Positions 7,758 to 14,996 of a stretch of 64,000 nucleotides of DNA are shown in pieces. Under the pieces are notes generated by a model. It was given only the letters and a program-made list of their open reading frames with translations, was not told the origin of the DNA and searched no databases. Positions within the stretch are counted from its first letter, which is position 1. Each line of letters starts with the position of its first letter. The position numbers and the translations under genes were made by a program. Origin of the DNA: a bacterium (GTDB taxonomy: Bacteria > Bacillota > Clostridia > Oscillospirales > Oscillospiraceae); the NCBI GenBank assembly GCA_004560305.1, contig SFVI01000004.1, forward strand, positions 18,504 to 82,503. The letters are read 5' to 3'.

Positions 7758-7834
7758 TGGGGTGGGATATGGGGCTCGAACCCACGACACCCGGAACCAC
7801 AATCCGGTGCTCTGCCAACTGAGCTAATCCCACC
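7758..7834 (-). tRNA. tRNA-His (anticodon GTG)
   Basis: Anticodon loop TTGTGGT within CCGGA/TCCGG stems; the acceptor GTGGGAT pairs with ATCCCAC, and an additional 5' G opposite C73 supplies the G-1:C73 pair typical of tRNA-His. CCA is encoded. Confidence 0.93.
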
Positions 7835-7846
7835 ATATTGAAAATT

Positions 7847-7923
7847 TGGCACGCCAAGAGGGATTCGAACCCCCGACCTACTGCTTAGAAGGCAGTTGCT
7901 CTATCCTGCTGAGCTATTGGCGC
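7847..7923 (-). tRNA. tRNA-Arg (anticodon TCT)
   Basis: 77 nt; anticodon loop CTTCTAA within CTGC/GCAG stems, T-arm CGGGGG-TTCGAAT-CCCTC, and encoded CCA. The first acceptor pair is G-U. Confidence 0.92.
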
Positions 7924-7953
7924 GTATGACTTCCGCACCCGCGCCCACACAGA

Positions 7954-8027
7954 TGGAGCGGGTGATGGGAATCGAACCCACGTATCCAGCTTGGAAGGCT
8001 GGTGTTCTACCATTGAACTACACCCGC
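7954..8027 (-). tRNA. tRNA-Gly (anticodon TCC)
   Basis: 74 nt; anticodon loop CTTCCAA within CAGC/GCTG stems, acceptor GCGGGTG/CACCCGC, encoded CCA. First tRNA of the operon. Confidence 0.94.
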
Positions 8028-8053
8028 AAGGCCGTCCCCTATTCAGCCATGAG

Positions 8054-8083
8054 ATAATACCACATTTATACTGCCAATGTCAA
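8054..8083 (-). promoter_or_regulatory. Promoter of the five-tRNA operon
   Basis: Minus strand TTGACA (8078-8083), 18-bp spacer, TATTAT (8054-8059), about 20 bases before the initiation region of the tRNA-Gly transcript. No rRNA genes accompany the cluster. Confidence 0.8.
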
Positions 8084-8109
8084 CAGCTTTTATGAAATTT
8101 CTGCGAAAA

Positions 8110-8976
8110 TTATAGCAGCAGGTTGCCCAGGCCCAGCACCAGCAGATGGAGCGGGTAGGCGGCGTAAAAGCCCAGCTTCAGGCCGGGGCCCTTCTTGCCG
8201 TTATACAGCAGCACCGGCAGCAGGGACAGCAGGGAGAAGTAAAAGCGCAGGGGGGAACCGGGGCCATACATCCACCAGCACCAGAGGGCGAGCACCACCA
8301 GCTGAGCCGGGCGGCTGCGGCGGCAGAGCCAGAGGGCGGCAATGAGGGCCAGGCCCTGCCAGGCATAGTCCGCCGACGGCTGGAAGAGCAGCATGGAAAC
8401 CGTGAGGATCAGCGCGGCGGGCAGGAGCTTTGGAAGGGGTGCATCGTCATGAACCAGGCCATCCAGCACCATCATGGCGGCAAGGCCGAAGGAGAGAGTA
8501 TAGAACACGTTCAGCTCCGCCCCCAGCAGCTCCACCCCGAACAGGGACAAGCGCAGGGTGCCGCAGAGGAAAAACAGGGCCAGACAGACAAGGCCGCTGT
8601 CCACCCCGGCCAGCAGAGCGTAGGCCACCAGAGCGCAAAGGGCCACGGCGATGCAGAAAATGCCGTTTTCGGTCAGACCCAGGCTGAGAACCGGCTGGGC
8701 CAGGGAGAAGCTGCTGCCGTAATCAAAGAGCAGGGTATAGGGGATCTGGGACAGGGCGGCAAAAAGCAGCAGCCGGGAGAGATAGCGCCGCCGGCTGGAG
8801 GTCTTGTCAAAACCGTTGACCAGCAGGAAGCAGTAGATAGGGAAGGCAATGCGGCCGATGGCACGCATAAGGTCATAAATGTCATAAGACACCAGGTTAT
8901 TGGCTCGGAGAAAGAAGCCCGTATGGTCAATAATCATGGCGGTCAGGGCCAGGATTTTAAGGGTAAAAACGCTCAT
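8110..8976 (-). CDS. TraX-family integral membrane protein
   Basis: 288-residue polytopic membrane protein with about eight to ten helices. It opens with LKILALTAMIIDHTGFF and continues with MRAIGRIAFPIYCFLLVNGF and SRRRYLSRLLLFAALSQIPYTLLFDYG. The DH pair in the first helix, the GRIAFPIYCF helix and the SQIPY motif are the hallmarks of the TraX family, named for the F-pilin acetylase but widespread in Firmicutes chromosomes as presumed membrane acyltransferases of unknown substrate. The ATG at 8976 follows GAGGAA. It lies alone, just upstream of the tRNA promoter, with no conjugation genes nearby, so a role in pilin modification is unlikely here. Confidence 0.88.
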   Translation of the reverse strand: MSVFTLKILALTAMIIDHTGFFLRANNLVSYDIYDLMRAIGRIAFPIYCFLLVNGFDKTSSRRRYLSRLLLFAALSQIPYTLLFDYGSSFSLAQPVLSLGLTENGIFCIAVALCALVAYALLAGVDSGLVCLALFFLCGTLRLSLFGVELLGAELNVFYTLSFGLAAMMVLDGLVHDDAPLPKLLPAALILTVSMLLFQPSADYAWQGLALIAALWLCRRSRPAQLVVLALWCWWMYGPGSPLRFYFSLLSLLPVLLYNGKKGPGLKLGFYAAYPLHLLVLGLGNLLL

Positions 8977-9037
8977 GGCAGTTCCTCGCTGTAGTTTCTG
9001 ATGGTATCAGGGACGGACAACGGCGGTTTTTGTTCCC

Positions 9038-10378
9038 TTATTTGCCGCTGCGGGTGCGTGCCAGCAGCTTTTTGTAGGGGGCCATCATGCCCTGGTTGAA
9101 TTTGGCGCGCACCTTGTCTCCGGCGGCACCGCTGCGCATCAGAACGCCCAGCAGGCTCATGGCCAGCATCCGGCCCCGGTGCTTCTGGGGGAAATCGTAA
9201 AGCCCATGGGCTTTGTAGTAGTCATGGTCGGCCTTCATAATGCCCCGCATGAGCCAGATCAGATCCCGGAAGATCTTCAGGCCGCCCACACCGTAGAAGT
9301 TCCGGGGCGGTACATAGCGGTTCTCCAGGGAATAGGCCAGACGCTTGGCGGCAGCTTCCATGCTGGGCAGGTCATAGCCCACGCCGGCCAGAAAATTGCG
9401 GCCCACCTGGGCCCGGGCCTCAATGACGGTTTTCAGGTTCTCCTCCGCCTCATAGTCGCCGTTGACGATATAGGCAAAGGGCTTGCCCTCGGTGACGGTG
9501 CGGTGACCGTTGCAGAACTGCCGGTCATCATACATTTTGAAGAGGCTGCCCATGCTGTGATCCCGGAGGGTAAAGGCATAAATAATGGCATCGGCATTCT
9601 GGATGTTCTCCCGGAGGAAGGTGTCAAAGCCGTCCTTCTGGATACAGCGGCCATCGGCGGCACAGCCGAAGCAGCCCAGGCAGCCGCCCTTGAAGGGGAA
9701 GTCCGCCAGGTTCACAAAGCGGGTCTGGTAGGGATAGAGGGCACGGAAATCCTTGATCATGGCCCGGAGGCTGGCATCCTCCTCCCGCAGGTCGCCCACG
9801 ATGACGGTGTCGAAACCCTCCGGCTTCACGCCGGGGCTGAGGGTTTGAACATAAGGGGGACGGGCAGGCGCCGGCGCGGCGGCGGGCGCCGGCTCATACA
9901 GCTGGTTTTCCGCACAGTAGACCGCGTAGCGGAGAAAATCCTCCGCCTCCCGGCGGCCCTGCTCCGTCAGCAGATCCTCCATATCGGCGGAAAGGCCGTG
10001 GATGACGCGCATGCCCATATCCCGGCAGTTCTCCTCCAGATAGCGGTGGGCGGTAACATCAAAGAAGTGCTTGGAGGTGGTCAGCTGGGTGACATAGATA
10101 TCCCGAAAGTCTGCCCCGCTGCGCTTCATCAGCTCCAGGAAACGGTGCAGCTGGGAGGGGGCCAGGAAGGTATAGACCGGGTATGAGAACAGCAGCAGTT
10201 CTGCGGAGCGGATGGCCTCCACCGCGCCGCTCATATCCCGCTCAAAGCTCTGGAGACCGGCCCCCACGTTGAGAAAGTCAAAGCTGTGCCGGGGGAAACG
10301 CTTTTCCAGATACAACACCGTCTGCAAGGTGACGCTGTTTTTCCCCCGGGGGGAGCCGTTGATGACGCAGATTTTCAT
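9038..10378 (-). CDS. Two-domain flavodoxin-like NAD(P)H oxidoreductase
   Basis: 446 residues. The N-terminal domain starts MKICVINGSPRGKNSVT, the FMN-phosphate loop of the NADPH-dependent FMN reductase/flavodoxin fold, and runs to about residue 165. A Pro/Ala linker (PAPAAAPAPARPP) joins it to a second flavodoxin-like domain (from GFDTVIVGDLRE) carrying a CLGCFGC-x5-C cysteine cluster followed by NADAIIYAFTLRDHSMGS. The second half resembles iron-sulfur flavoproteins in which such cysteines hold an Fe-S cluster next to FMN; whether one is present here is inference. The electron donor and acceptor are unknown. The ATG at 10378 follows AGGAG. A candidate RNA or attenuator lies about 100 bases upstream (10475-10573). 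Confidence 0.8.
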   Translation of the reverse strand: MKICVINGSPRGKNSVTLQTVLYLEKRFPRHSFDFLNVGAGLQSFERDMSGAVEAIRSAELLLFSYPVYTFLAPSQLHRFLELMKRSGADFRDIYVTQLTTSKHFFDVTAHRYLEENCRDMGMRVIHGLSADMEDLLTEQGRREAEDFLRYAVYCAENQLYEPAPAAAPAPARPPYVQTLSPGVKPEGFDTVIVGDLREEDASLRAMIKDFRALYPYQTRFVNLADFPFKGGCLGCFGCAADGRCIQKDGFDTFLRENIQNADAIIYAFTLRDHSMGSLFKMYDDRQFCNGHRTVTEGKPFAYIVNGDYEAEENLKTVIEARAQVGRNFLAGVGYDLPSMEAAAKRLAYSLENRYVPPRNFYGVGGLKIFRDLIWLMRGIMKADHDYYKAHGLYDFPQKHRGRMLAMSLLGVLMRSGAAGDKVRAKFNQGMMAPYKKLLARTRSGK

Positions 10379-10474
10379 GGCGATACTCCTGTTTAACAAC
10401 GATTTTATACAAGAATTATAAACCATGTTTCGGGAAAAATCTACAGTACACTTTTTTTCTATGCGTTTGCGTAG

Positions 10475-10573
10475 AAAAAAAGCGGCGGACTGAAAGCCAG
10501 TCCGCCAAACAGGGTTGTGGGATAAAGATATGAGCCGTGATCTTTCGATTGAAAGACCAATTGGATAAGCTGT
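10475..10573 (-). ncRNA. Candidate small RNA or terminated leader
   Basis: A minus-strand promoter TTTACA (10603-10608), 17-bp spacer, TATCCT (10580-10585) should start transcription near 10573. About 70 bases later comes a perfect 9-bp GC-rich hairpin (GGCGGACTG/CAGTCCGCC, 10484-10506) followed by seven T residues. Inside the transcript a smaller stem TCTTTC-AATC-GAAAGA is present. No plausible reading frame fits. The T run can also pair with an A run in a second stem (10451-10482) if transcription continues. It may be an independent sRNA or the terminated leader of the flavoprotein gene. The remaining bases of 10427-10706 show no gene. Confidence 0.45.
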
Positions 10574-10706
10574 GATGGTAGGATAACGCTTTTTTCCAAA
10601 ATTGTAAAGAGCGAAGGAAGGGGAGCGGGCACTAGTTTTGTCGAATGCATATTTTTCTCATTTGCGGTTACAATAGCAGGGAAACCATTTGAGAGGAGTA
10701 AGGTTC

Positions 10707-10919
10707 ATGATCATGGATCGTATCGCCCTGGTGCTGGCCATTATCGGCGGCGTCAACTGGGGCAGCGTGGGACTGTTTCGCTTCGACATTGTAGCGTGGA
10801 TCTTCGGCGGTCAGACCGCGACAGTCAGCCGTGTGATCTATACTCTGGTGGGACTGGCATCCCTGTGGTGCATTTCCCTGCTTTTCCGAAGCGACGCAAT
10901 CACCGACGAAAACGTATAA
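10707..10919 (+). CDS. DUF378 (YuzA-like) small membrane protein
   Basis: 70-residue protein starting MIMDRIALVLAIIGGVNWG, with two transmembrane helices and the family signature GGVNWGSVGLF followed by DIVAWIFGG and ISRVIYTLVGLA-like spacing. DUF378 proteins are uncharacterised small membrane proteins often seen in spore formers. The ATG at 10707 lies 8 bases after AGGAG; an upstream in-frame ATG at 10689 overlaps that site. It is monocistronic, with a strong terminator 6 bases beyond its stop. No convincing -35 was found upstream, only a possible TACAAT. Confidence 0.85.
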   Translation: MIMDRIALVLAIIGGVNWGSVGLFRFDIVAWIFGGQTATVSRVIYTLVGLASLWCISLLFRSDAITDENV

Positions 10920-10925
10920 ACACAA

Positions 10926-10961
10926 GATAAAACAGAGGCTCCCCGGAGCCTCTGTTTTATC
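10926..10961 (+). terminator. Terminator of the DUF378 gene, left copy of a duplicated hairpin
   Basis: 36-bp palindrome with 17-base arms, left arm GATAAAACAGAGGCTCC. The same 36 bases recur at 11173-11208; including flanks the match is 44 bp with one difference. Confidence 0.9.
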
Positions 10962-10968
10962 GTTCAGC

Positions 10969-11166
10969 CTGTCAAAAAAGTCCTGCCAGGACTTTTTTGA
11001 CCGCTTCAGCCGCCGAGCATTTTGATACGATCAAAATGCTGCTTCGCCCGAAAAGCCTGATTTTCAGGCTTTTCTGCGGCGGGTTATTGAAACACGAGGC
11101 GGGCCTTGCCCCCTCGTGCACCCCCGCTGCTCTCGTTTTGACTGTCTGAGCATCGTTTTTTGACAG
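10969..11166. mobile_element. MITE-like hairpin element 1 (198 bp)
   Basis: Bounded by perfect 11-bp terminal inverted repeats CTGTCAAAAAA (10969-10979) and TTTTTTGACAG (11156-11166). The interior is a chain of stem-loops: 10974-10998 (11-bp arms, loop GCC), 11016-11040 (11-bp arms, loop ACG) and 11050-11074 (11-bp arms, loop TTT), with further GC-rich partial pairing to 11120. It has no coding capacity. It is flanked on both sides by identical copies of a terminator hairpin. It shares termini and size with the element at 48667-48874. Confidence 0.7.
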
Positions 11167-11172
11167 TCTCAA

Positions 11173-11208
11173 GATAAAACAGAGGCTCCCCGGAGCCTCT
11201 GTTTTATC
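11173..11208 (-). terminator. Terminator of the BaiCD-like operon, right copy of the duplicated hairpin
   Basis: Identical to 10926-10961. It lies 20 bases beyond the stop of the minus-strand oxidoreductase gene and ends in an A/T-rich arm suited to either direction. Confidence 0.85.
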
Positions 11209-11228
11209 TTTCAGTTCGTTGCTTTGTG

Positions 11229-13166
11229 TTACGACAGCGCCCGCACGGCCTCATAGGCATCCTCCACAGCAAAGAGAATCTTCCTGGGGCTTTGGCTGTC
11301 TCCGATGATGGTCACAGGGGCAATGGCTCTGAAAGGCTCCGCCTGCGCCGCGGTGGGGAGAAAGCCCAGGGCCAGCAACACCGTGTCGCAGTCCAGCACC
11401 TGCTCCTGCCCCTTGCTCTCCACGGTGACACGGCATCCCAGCCCAGCCTCCTCTATCCGTTTCAGTCTGGTACCGGGCATGAAGCAGACCCCGGACCTGT
11501 CCATGTACTGCTTCATCAGCATGTCGTTCATCTTAAATCCCGGCTCCGAGGGGATGGTTCCGGCCATGTCGATGCAGCTGACCTGCTTGCCCCACATATC
11601 CATCTGCAAGGCGCATTCCACGCCCACCAGGCCGCCGCCTACCACCACGACCCTGTCCCCCACGTCGCACAGGTCATCCAGCGCCTGGGTGGCAGGATAC
11701 ACATTGGGCAGCGCCAGCCCGGGGATGGCGGCGGGCAGAACCGGCTGCCCACCGGCGGCCCAGATGATATGATCCGGGGCGAAAGCTGCTGCCAGCTCCG
11801 GCGATGCCGACCGATAGTAACGCACAGGGATATCCCGTAAGCTCAGCTCCCGCTCAAAGTAGCGCAGCATACTGTGCATATCCCGCTTGAAAAAGGGCTT
11901 GCAGGCATAGCGGGTGTTGCCTCCCAGACGGCCTGTCTTTTCCCATAGCTCCACCTGATGCCCAGCGTCATGGGCATAGATGGCCGCCATGCAGCCTCCG
12001 GGGCCGCCGCCCACCACCAATATCCGCTTTGGCCGGGTTGCCTTGGGGATGTCCCGGCTGCCGTCCTCATGGCCGCAGCGGGGATTCAGGGCGCAACCGG
12101 CCTGCTGCCCGGCGTAGACCCGGCCGATACAGCCCTCGTTGCAGGAAATGCAGGGGCGGATGGTCTCCGGCCTGCCGGACAGCACCTTGTTGGGCAGCTG
12201 GGGGTCTGCCAACAGGCCCCGGCCGATCACCGCCAGGTCGCACACGCCGTTCATGATCGCCGCCTCCGCCTTGGCCACGTTGCCGAAGCGGCCATGGGTC
12301 AGCACCGGCACCTCCACCGCCGCCTTTATGATCCTGGCGGAGCGGGATTGCAGGGTGGTCATCTGCATCCCCGCCGGCGGCATGGCGTGGAACCAGTTCT
12401 CATGGCAGCCCGCGTCCACATGCAGGGCGTCGGCCCCATAGCTGACGATCAGCCGGGCCAGCGCCAGGCCCTCCTCCATGCGCCGGTAGCCCTCCCCCTC
12501 CATATAGTGGTCCGGGGTAAACTTCACGATCACAGGAAAGCCGGCTCCGCCCTCCTCCTTACAGATCTGGATCAGCTCCTTCAGAAACCTTGCCCTGTTT
12601 TCCAGGCTGCCGCCGTAGCTATCTGTCCGGGTGTTCCAGCGCCGGGTCAAAAACTGATCCGTGAGATAACCGCCGTAGGCATGGATCTCCACGCAGTCCG
12701 CCCCGCAGCGCAGGGCCGCCTGGACAGACCGGCGGTAGTCCGCCTCCAGAAGGGCGATCTCCTCCAGACTCAGCGGATGGCATTTCAGCTTGGGCGCGTG
12801 CATCCAAGGGCAGGGGCTGGCGCTGACCGGGACTTTATAGCGGGTGCTGGCCCCGCCGATGCGTCCGTCTCCGGGCATGATCTGGGCGCCCACCATGCAG
12901 CCGTAGCTGTGGCTGCGCTCCACAATCCGACGAAACAGCGCCTCCGTCTCCTCCGTGAAGAAGATGGAATGATCCACGGACTCAAAGCTGTCCGAGCCCT
13001 TCACGTTGCAGAAGATCAGGGCAGCCCCGCCCTTGGCCCGCTCCACAAAGTAGTCCACGGTGGAAGCATCCATGTTTCCCACGGTCACGCCCATGGGGGC
13101 CATGACCATTCGGTTTTTCAGTTCCATCCTTCCGATTCGGAAGGGCTCTGCCAATACGGATGACAT
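11229..13166 (-). CDS. Old-yellow-enzyme family Fe-S flavoenzyme, BaiCD/BaiH-like
   Basis: 645 residues, the length of 2,4-dienoyl-CoA reductase and the bile-acid oxidoreductases BaiCD and BaiH. Residues 1-340 form the FMN TIM barrel: FRIGRMELKNRMVMAPMG, VEIHAYGGYLTDQFL, and the strand ending AVIGRGLLADP. CISCNEGC with a fourth cysteine 11 residues on (QQAGCALNP) binds a [4Fe4S] cluster. Then follow an FAD fold (VVGGGPGGCMAAIYA) and an NAD(P)H fold (VVVGGGLVGVECALQ). The enzyme should reduce or oxidise a conjugated C=C bond in a CoA ester or enone. The ATG at 13166 follows GGAGGA, 38 codons into a longer frame. It lies 32 bases behind a BaiE-like gene, which suggests a shared dehydroxylation pathway; substrate unproven. 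Confidence 0.88.
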   Translation of the reverse strand: MSSVLAEPFRIGRMELKNRMVMAPMGVTVGNMDASTVDYFVERAKGGAALIFCNVKGSDSFESVDHSIFFTEETEALFRRIVERSHSYGCMVGAQIMPGDGRIGGASTRYKVPVSASPCPWMHAPKLKCHPLSLEEIALLEADYRRSVQAALRCGADCVEIHAYGGYLTDQFLTRRWNTRTDSYGGSLENRARFLKELIQICKEEGGAGFPVIVKFTPDHYMEGEGYRRMEEGLALARLIVSYGADALHVDAGCHENWFHAMPPAGMQMTTLQSRSARIIKAAVEVPVLTHGRFGNVAKAEAAIMNGVCDLAVIGRGLLADPQLPNKVLSGRPETIRPCISCNEGCIGRVYAGQQAGCALNPRCGHEDGSRDIPKATRPKRILVVGGGPGGCMAAIYAHDAGHQVELWEKTGRLGGNTRYACKPFFKRDMHSMLRYFERELSLRDIPVRYYRSASPELAAAFAPDHIIWAAGGQPVLPAAIPGLALPNVYPATQALDDLCDVGDRVVVVGGGLVGVECALQMDMWGKQVSCIDMAGTIPSEPGFKMNDMLMKQYMDRSGVCFMPGTRLKRIEEAGLGCRVTVESKGQEQVLDCDTVLLALGFLPTAAQAEPFRAIAPVTIIGDSQSPRKILFAVEDAYEAVRALS

Positions 13167-13198
13167 ATCAATATTCCTCCGATCCCTGAGTCTGCCCC

Positions 13199-13702
13199 TC
13201 AGCCTTTTCTCCGCAATTCCCCGTCCAGTAGCCGGTAGCTCAGCCGCAGGGTCCTGATCCGCCAGCGGCCGTCCGGGCATTTCACCAGGTCGTCCACATA
13301 CAGGCCGAAGCCGGAGTAGGTCTGGCCGTTGTCCTTATAGGTGTGGTAGTCATGCATCCTGGTCAGCAGCTGACAGCTGTCCTCCCCGGTGAAGCGGACG
13401 ATCTGGTTGTAGCCAAAATGCATGGGCACCATGTCCTCCCCGCAGGTGCGCCGGTTCTGCTCCACCTGGGCCAGCCGGTCCTTAAGGCCGGGCCGCCCGC
13501 CCCAGAAGGTCTGGAAGCCTTCCTCCGTAAAAACATCCGGCATCAGGTCAAACTCCTGGTTATCAATGCACCAGAAGTAACGGCTCTTGGCCGCCAGAAT
13601 CGCCGGGATCTCCTTCAGCTGGGTCTCCGTATAGGGGAGTCCGGCGTCCTCGATGATGCGCCGGGCCAGCTTCTTTATGTTTTTATCCGCGTCAAGGGTC
13701 AA
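13199..13702 (-). CDS. SnoaL/NTF2-like protein resembling bile-acid 7-dehydratase BaiE
   Basis: 167 residues from a TTG at 13702 (175 if the ATG at 13726 is used). GGGAGG lies 8 bases before the TTG, while the ATG has no ribosome binding site and would sit next to the presumed transcription start (extended -10 TGGTATCAT just upstream). The fold is a cone-shaped SnoaL/NTF2 barrel. Counting from the ATG, Tyr50 and Asp55 (SRYFWCID), His103 (PMHFGY) and Asp126 (RMHDYH) have the spacing I recall for BaiE Tyr30, Asp35, His83 and Asp106, with arginines at 161 and 165 near the Arg146 position. It is the first gene of an operon with the BaiCD-like flavoenzyme. Other SnoaL enzymes (steroid isomerases, scytalone dehydratase-like) are possible. 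Confidence 0.75.
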   Translation of the reverse strand: MTLDADKNIKKLARRIIEDAGLPYTETQLKEIPAILAAKSRYFWCIDNQEFDLMPDVFTEEGFQTFWGGRPGLKDRLAQVEQNRRTCGEDMVPMHFGYNQIVRFTGEDSCQLLTRMHDYHTYKDNGQTYSGFGLYVDDLVKCPDGRWRIRTLRLSYRLLDGELRRKG

Positions 13703-13848
13703 GGTGCATGCCTCCCTGTATGTCATATTTTCATTATGATACCATAAGGAAATGATTTACACTTGGAAAAGGTCGTTGATTGCAGCTTACCACAGTCAGC
13801 GGCCAGATGCAAGGCCCCCTCCGGTACCGGTTGCCCCAGCATAGTTTT

Positions 13849-13880
13849 AACGCCCGGAGCATTTGCTCCGGGCGTTTTAT
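13849..13880 (+). terminator. Intrinsic terminator hairpin
   Basis: Arms AACGCCCGGAGC (13849-13860) and GCTCCGGGCGTT (13865-13876) with loop ATTT and a plus-strand TTTTATCTT tail. The T tail faces plus-strand transcripts although no plus-strand gene is visible between 13727 and 13925; it may also serve mnmA ending at 13926. Nothing else was found in this interval apart from the BaiE-like promoter. Confidence 0.6.
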
Positions 13881-13925
13881 CTTATGAAAGACTCCGCTGG
13901 CAAAAGACGGAAAGGCGCAGCCCCC

Positions 13926-14990
13926 TCACAGCACTGTCCCGCCGCCCAGCACCGTGTCGCCGTCGTACAGGACGGCGGCCTGTCCCGGGGTGACGGCCCG
14001 CTGGGGCTGCCGGAAGCGGATGTGCACCGCATCTGCCCCCTGAGGATAGACGGTGGCCTCCTGCTCCGGCTGGTGATAGCGGAGCTTCACCCGACAGCGG
14101 ATGGGTTCGGCAGGGGCCTGGCCGGCAATCCAGTGGAAGGTACCTGCATCGGCTTCCGATCGAAACAGCTCCTCCCTGGGTCCCAGAGTCACCGTGTTGC
14201 GCTCTGCCGACAGGGCGCAGACGTACAGCGGCTCCCGGGCGCTGATGCCCAGCCCCCGCCGCTGGCCCACGGTGTAGCGGATGATGCCCTTGTGCCGGCC
14301 CAGCACGGCGCCGCTGCCGTCGATGAAATCGCCGGCAGGGGAGGGGAGCCCGGTGTACCGCTCGATCATGGCGGCATAGTCCCCGTCGGGCACGAAGCAG
14401 ATGTCTTGGCTGTCCGGCTTGGCGGCGTTTACAAAGCCCTCCGCCTCTGCCAGCTGCCGCACCTGCTCCTTCCGCAGCCCACCCAGAGGAAACAGGGTGT
14501 GGGCCAGCTGCTCCTGGGTCATGGTGTAGAGCATGTAGCTCTGATCCTTGCCTGCGTCCAGCCCCTTTTTCAGCAGATAGCGCCCGGCCTGCTTTTCGAT
14601 CCGGGCGTAATGCCCGGTGGCGATATACTGGCAGCCCAAAATCCTGGCCCGCTCCATCAGCTTTTCAAATTTCATATATCGGTTGCAGTCGATGCAGGGA
14701 TTGGGGGTGATGCCGGCCCGGTAGCTTTCAACAAATTTGTCCATCACCTTTTCGGCAAAGGCATCCTTGAAGTTGAACACATAGTAGGGCATCCCCAGCC
14801 GGTAGGCCACGCTCCGGGCGTCCTCCACATCCTCCAGGGTGCAGCAGCTGCGCCCTGCCGGCAGGCCGGCCTGTTGGTTATCGTATAGCTTCATGGTGCA
14901 GCCGATGCATTCGTGCCCCTGCTGCCGCAGCAGCAGCGCGGCCACGCTGCTGTCCACTCCGCCGCTCATGGCGGCCAGTACCTTCGCCAT
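13926..14990 (-). CDS. mnmA: tRNA-specific 2-thiouridylase MnmA
   Basis: 354 residues. The N-terminal PP-loop ATPase begins KVLAAMSGGVDSSVAALLL, the ATP-binding loop that adenylates C2 of the wobble uridine. The catalytic cysteines appear in the N-terminal half (ITPNPCIDCNRYMKF) and at DSQDICFVPDGDY. The central domain has YTVGQRRGLGI and the C-terminal beta-barrel runs to the end. MnmA makes s2U34 of tRNA-Lys, -Glu and -Gln in the cytoplasm, using sulfur relayed from a cysteine desulfurase. Two of its substrates, tRNA-Lys(TTT) and tRNA-Gln(TTG), are encoded about 6 kb away. It follows the HD-domain gene by 6 bases, with GAGGG at its start, in one operon. Confidence 0.95.
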   Translation of the reverse strand: MAKVLAAMSGGVDSSVAALLLRQQGHECIGCTMKLYDNQQAGLPAGRSCCTLEDVEDARSVAYRLGMPYYVFNFKDAFAEKVMDKFVESYRAGITPNPCIDCNRYMKFEKLMERARILGCQYIATGHYARIEKQAGRYLLKKGLDAGKDQSYMLYTMTQEQLAHTLFPLGGLRKEQVRQLAEAEGFVNAAKPDSQDICFVPDGDYAAMIERYTGLPSPAGDFIDGSGAVLGRHKGIIRYTVGQRRGLGISAREPLYVCALSAERNTVTLGPREELFRSEADAGTFHWIAGQAPAEPIRCRVKLRYHQPEQEATVYPQGADAVHIRFRQPQRAVTPGQAAVLYDGDTVLGGGTVL

Positions 14991-14996
14991 GGGCCC

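Noticed and set aside
7350..7822. Short plus-strand reading frames encoding peptides such as RGFEPRTPCLKG and GWDMGLEPTTPG
   Set aside because: They are antisense translations of the tRNA genes, a well-known annotation artefact; no ribosome sites or codon bias support them.
8110..8976. Conjugative element suggested by the TraX-like gene
   Set aside because: No relaxase, type IV secretion or integrase genes are nearby; TraX-like proteins are common chromosomal genes in Firmicutes.
10459..10650. 63-codon minus-strand frame over the candidate RNA
   Set aside because: It runs through the terminator stem and T run, starts outside the predicted transcript and has no ribosome binding site.
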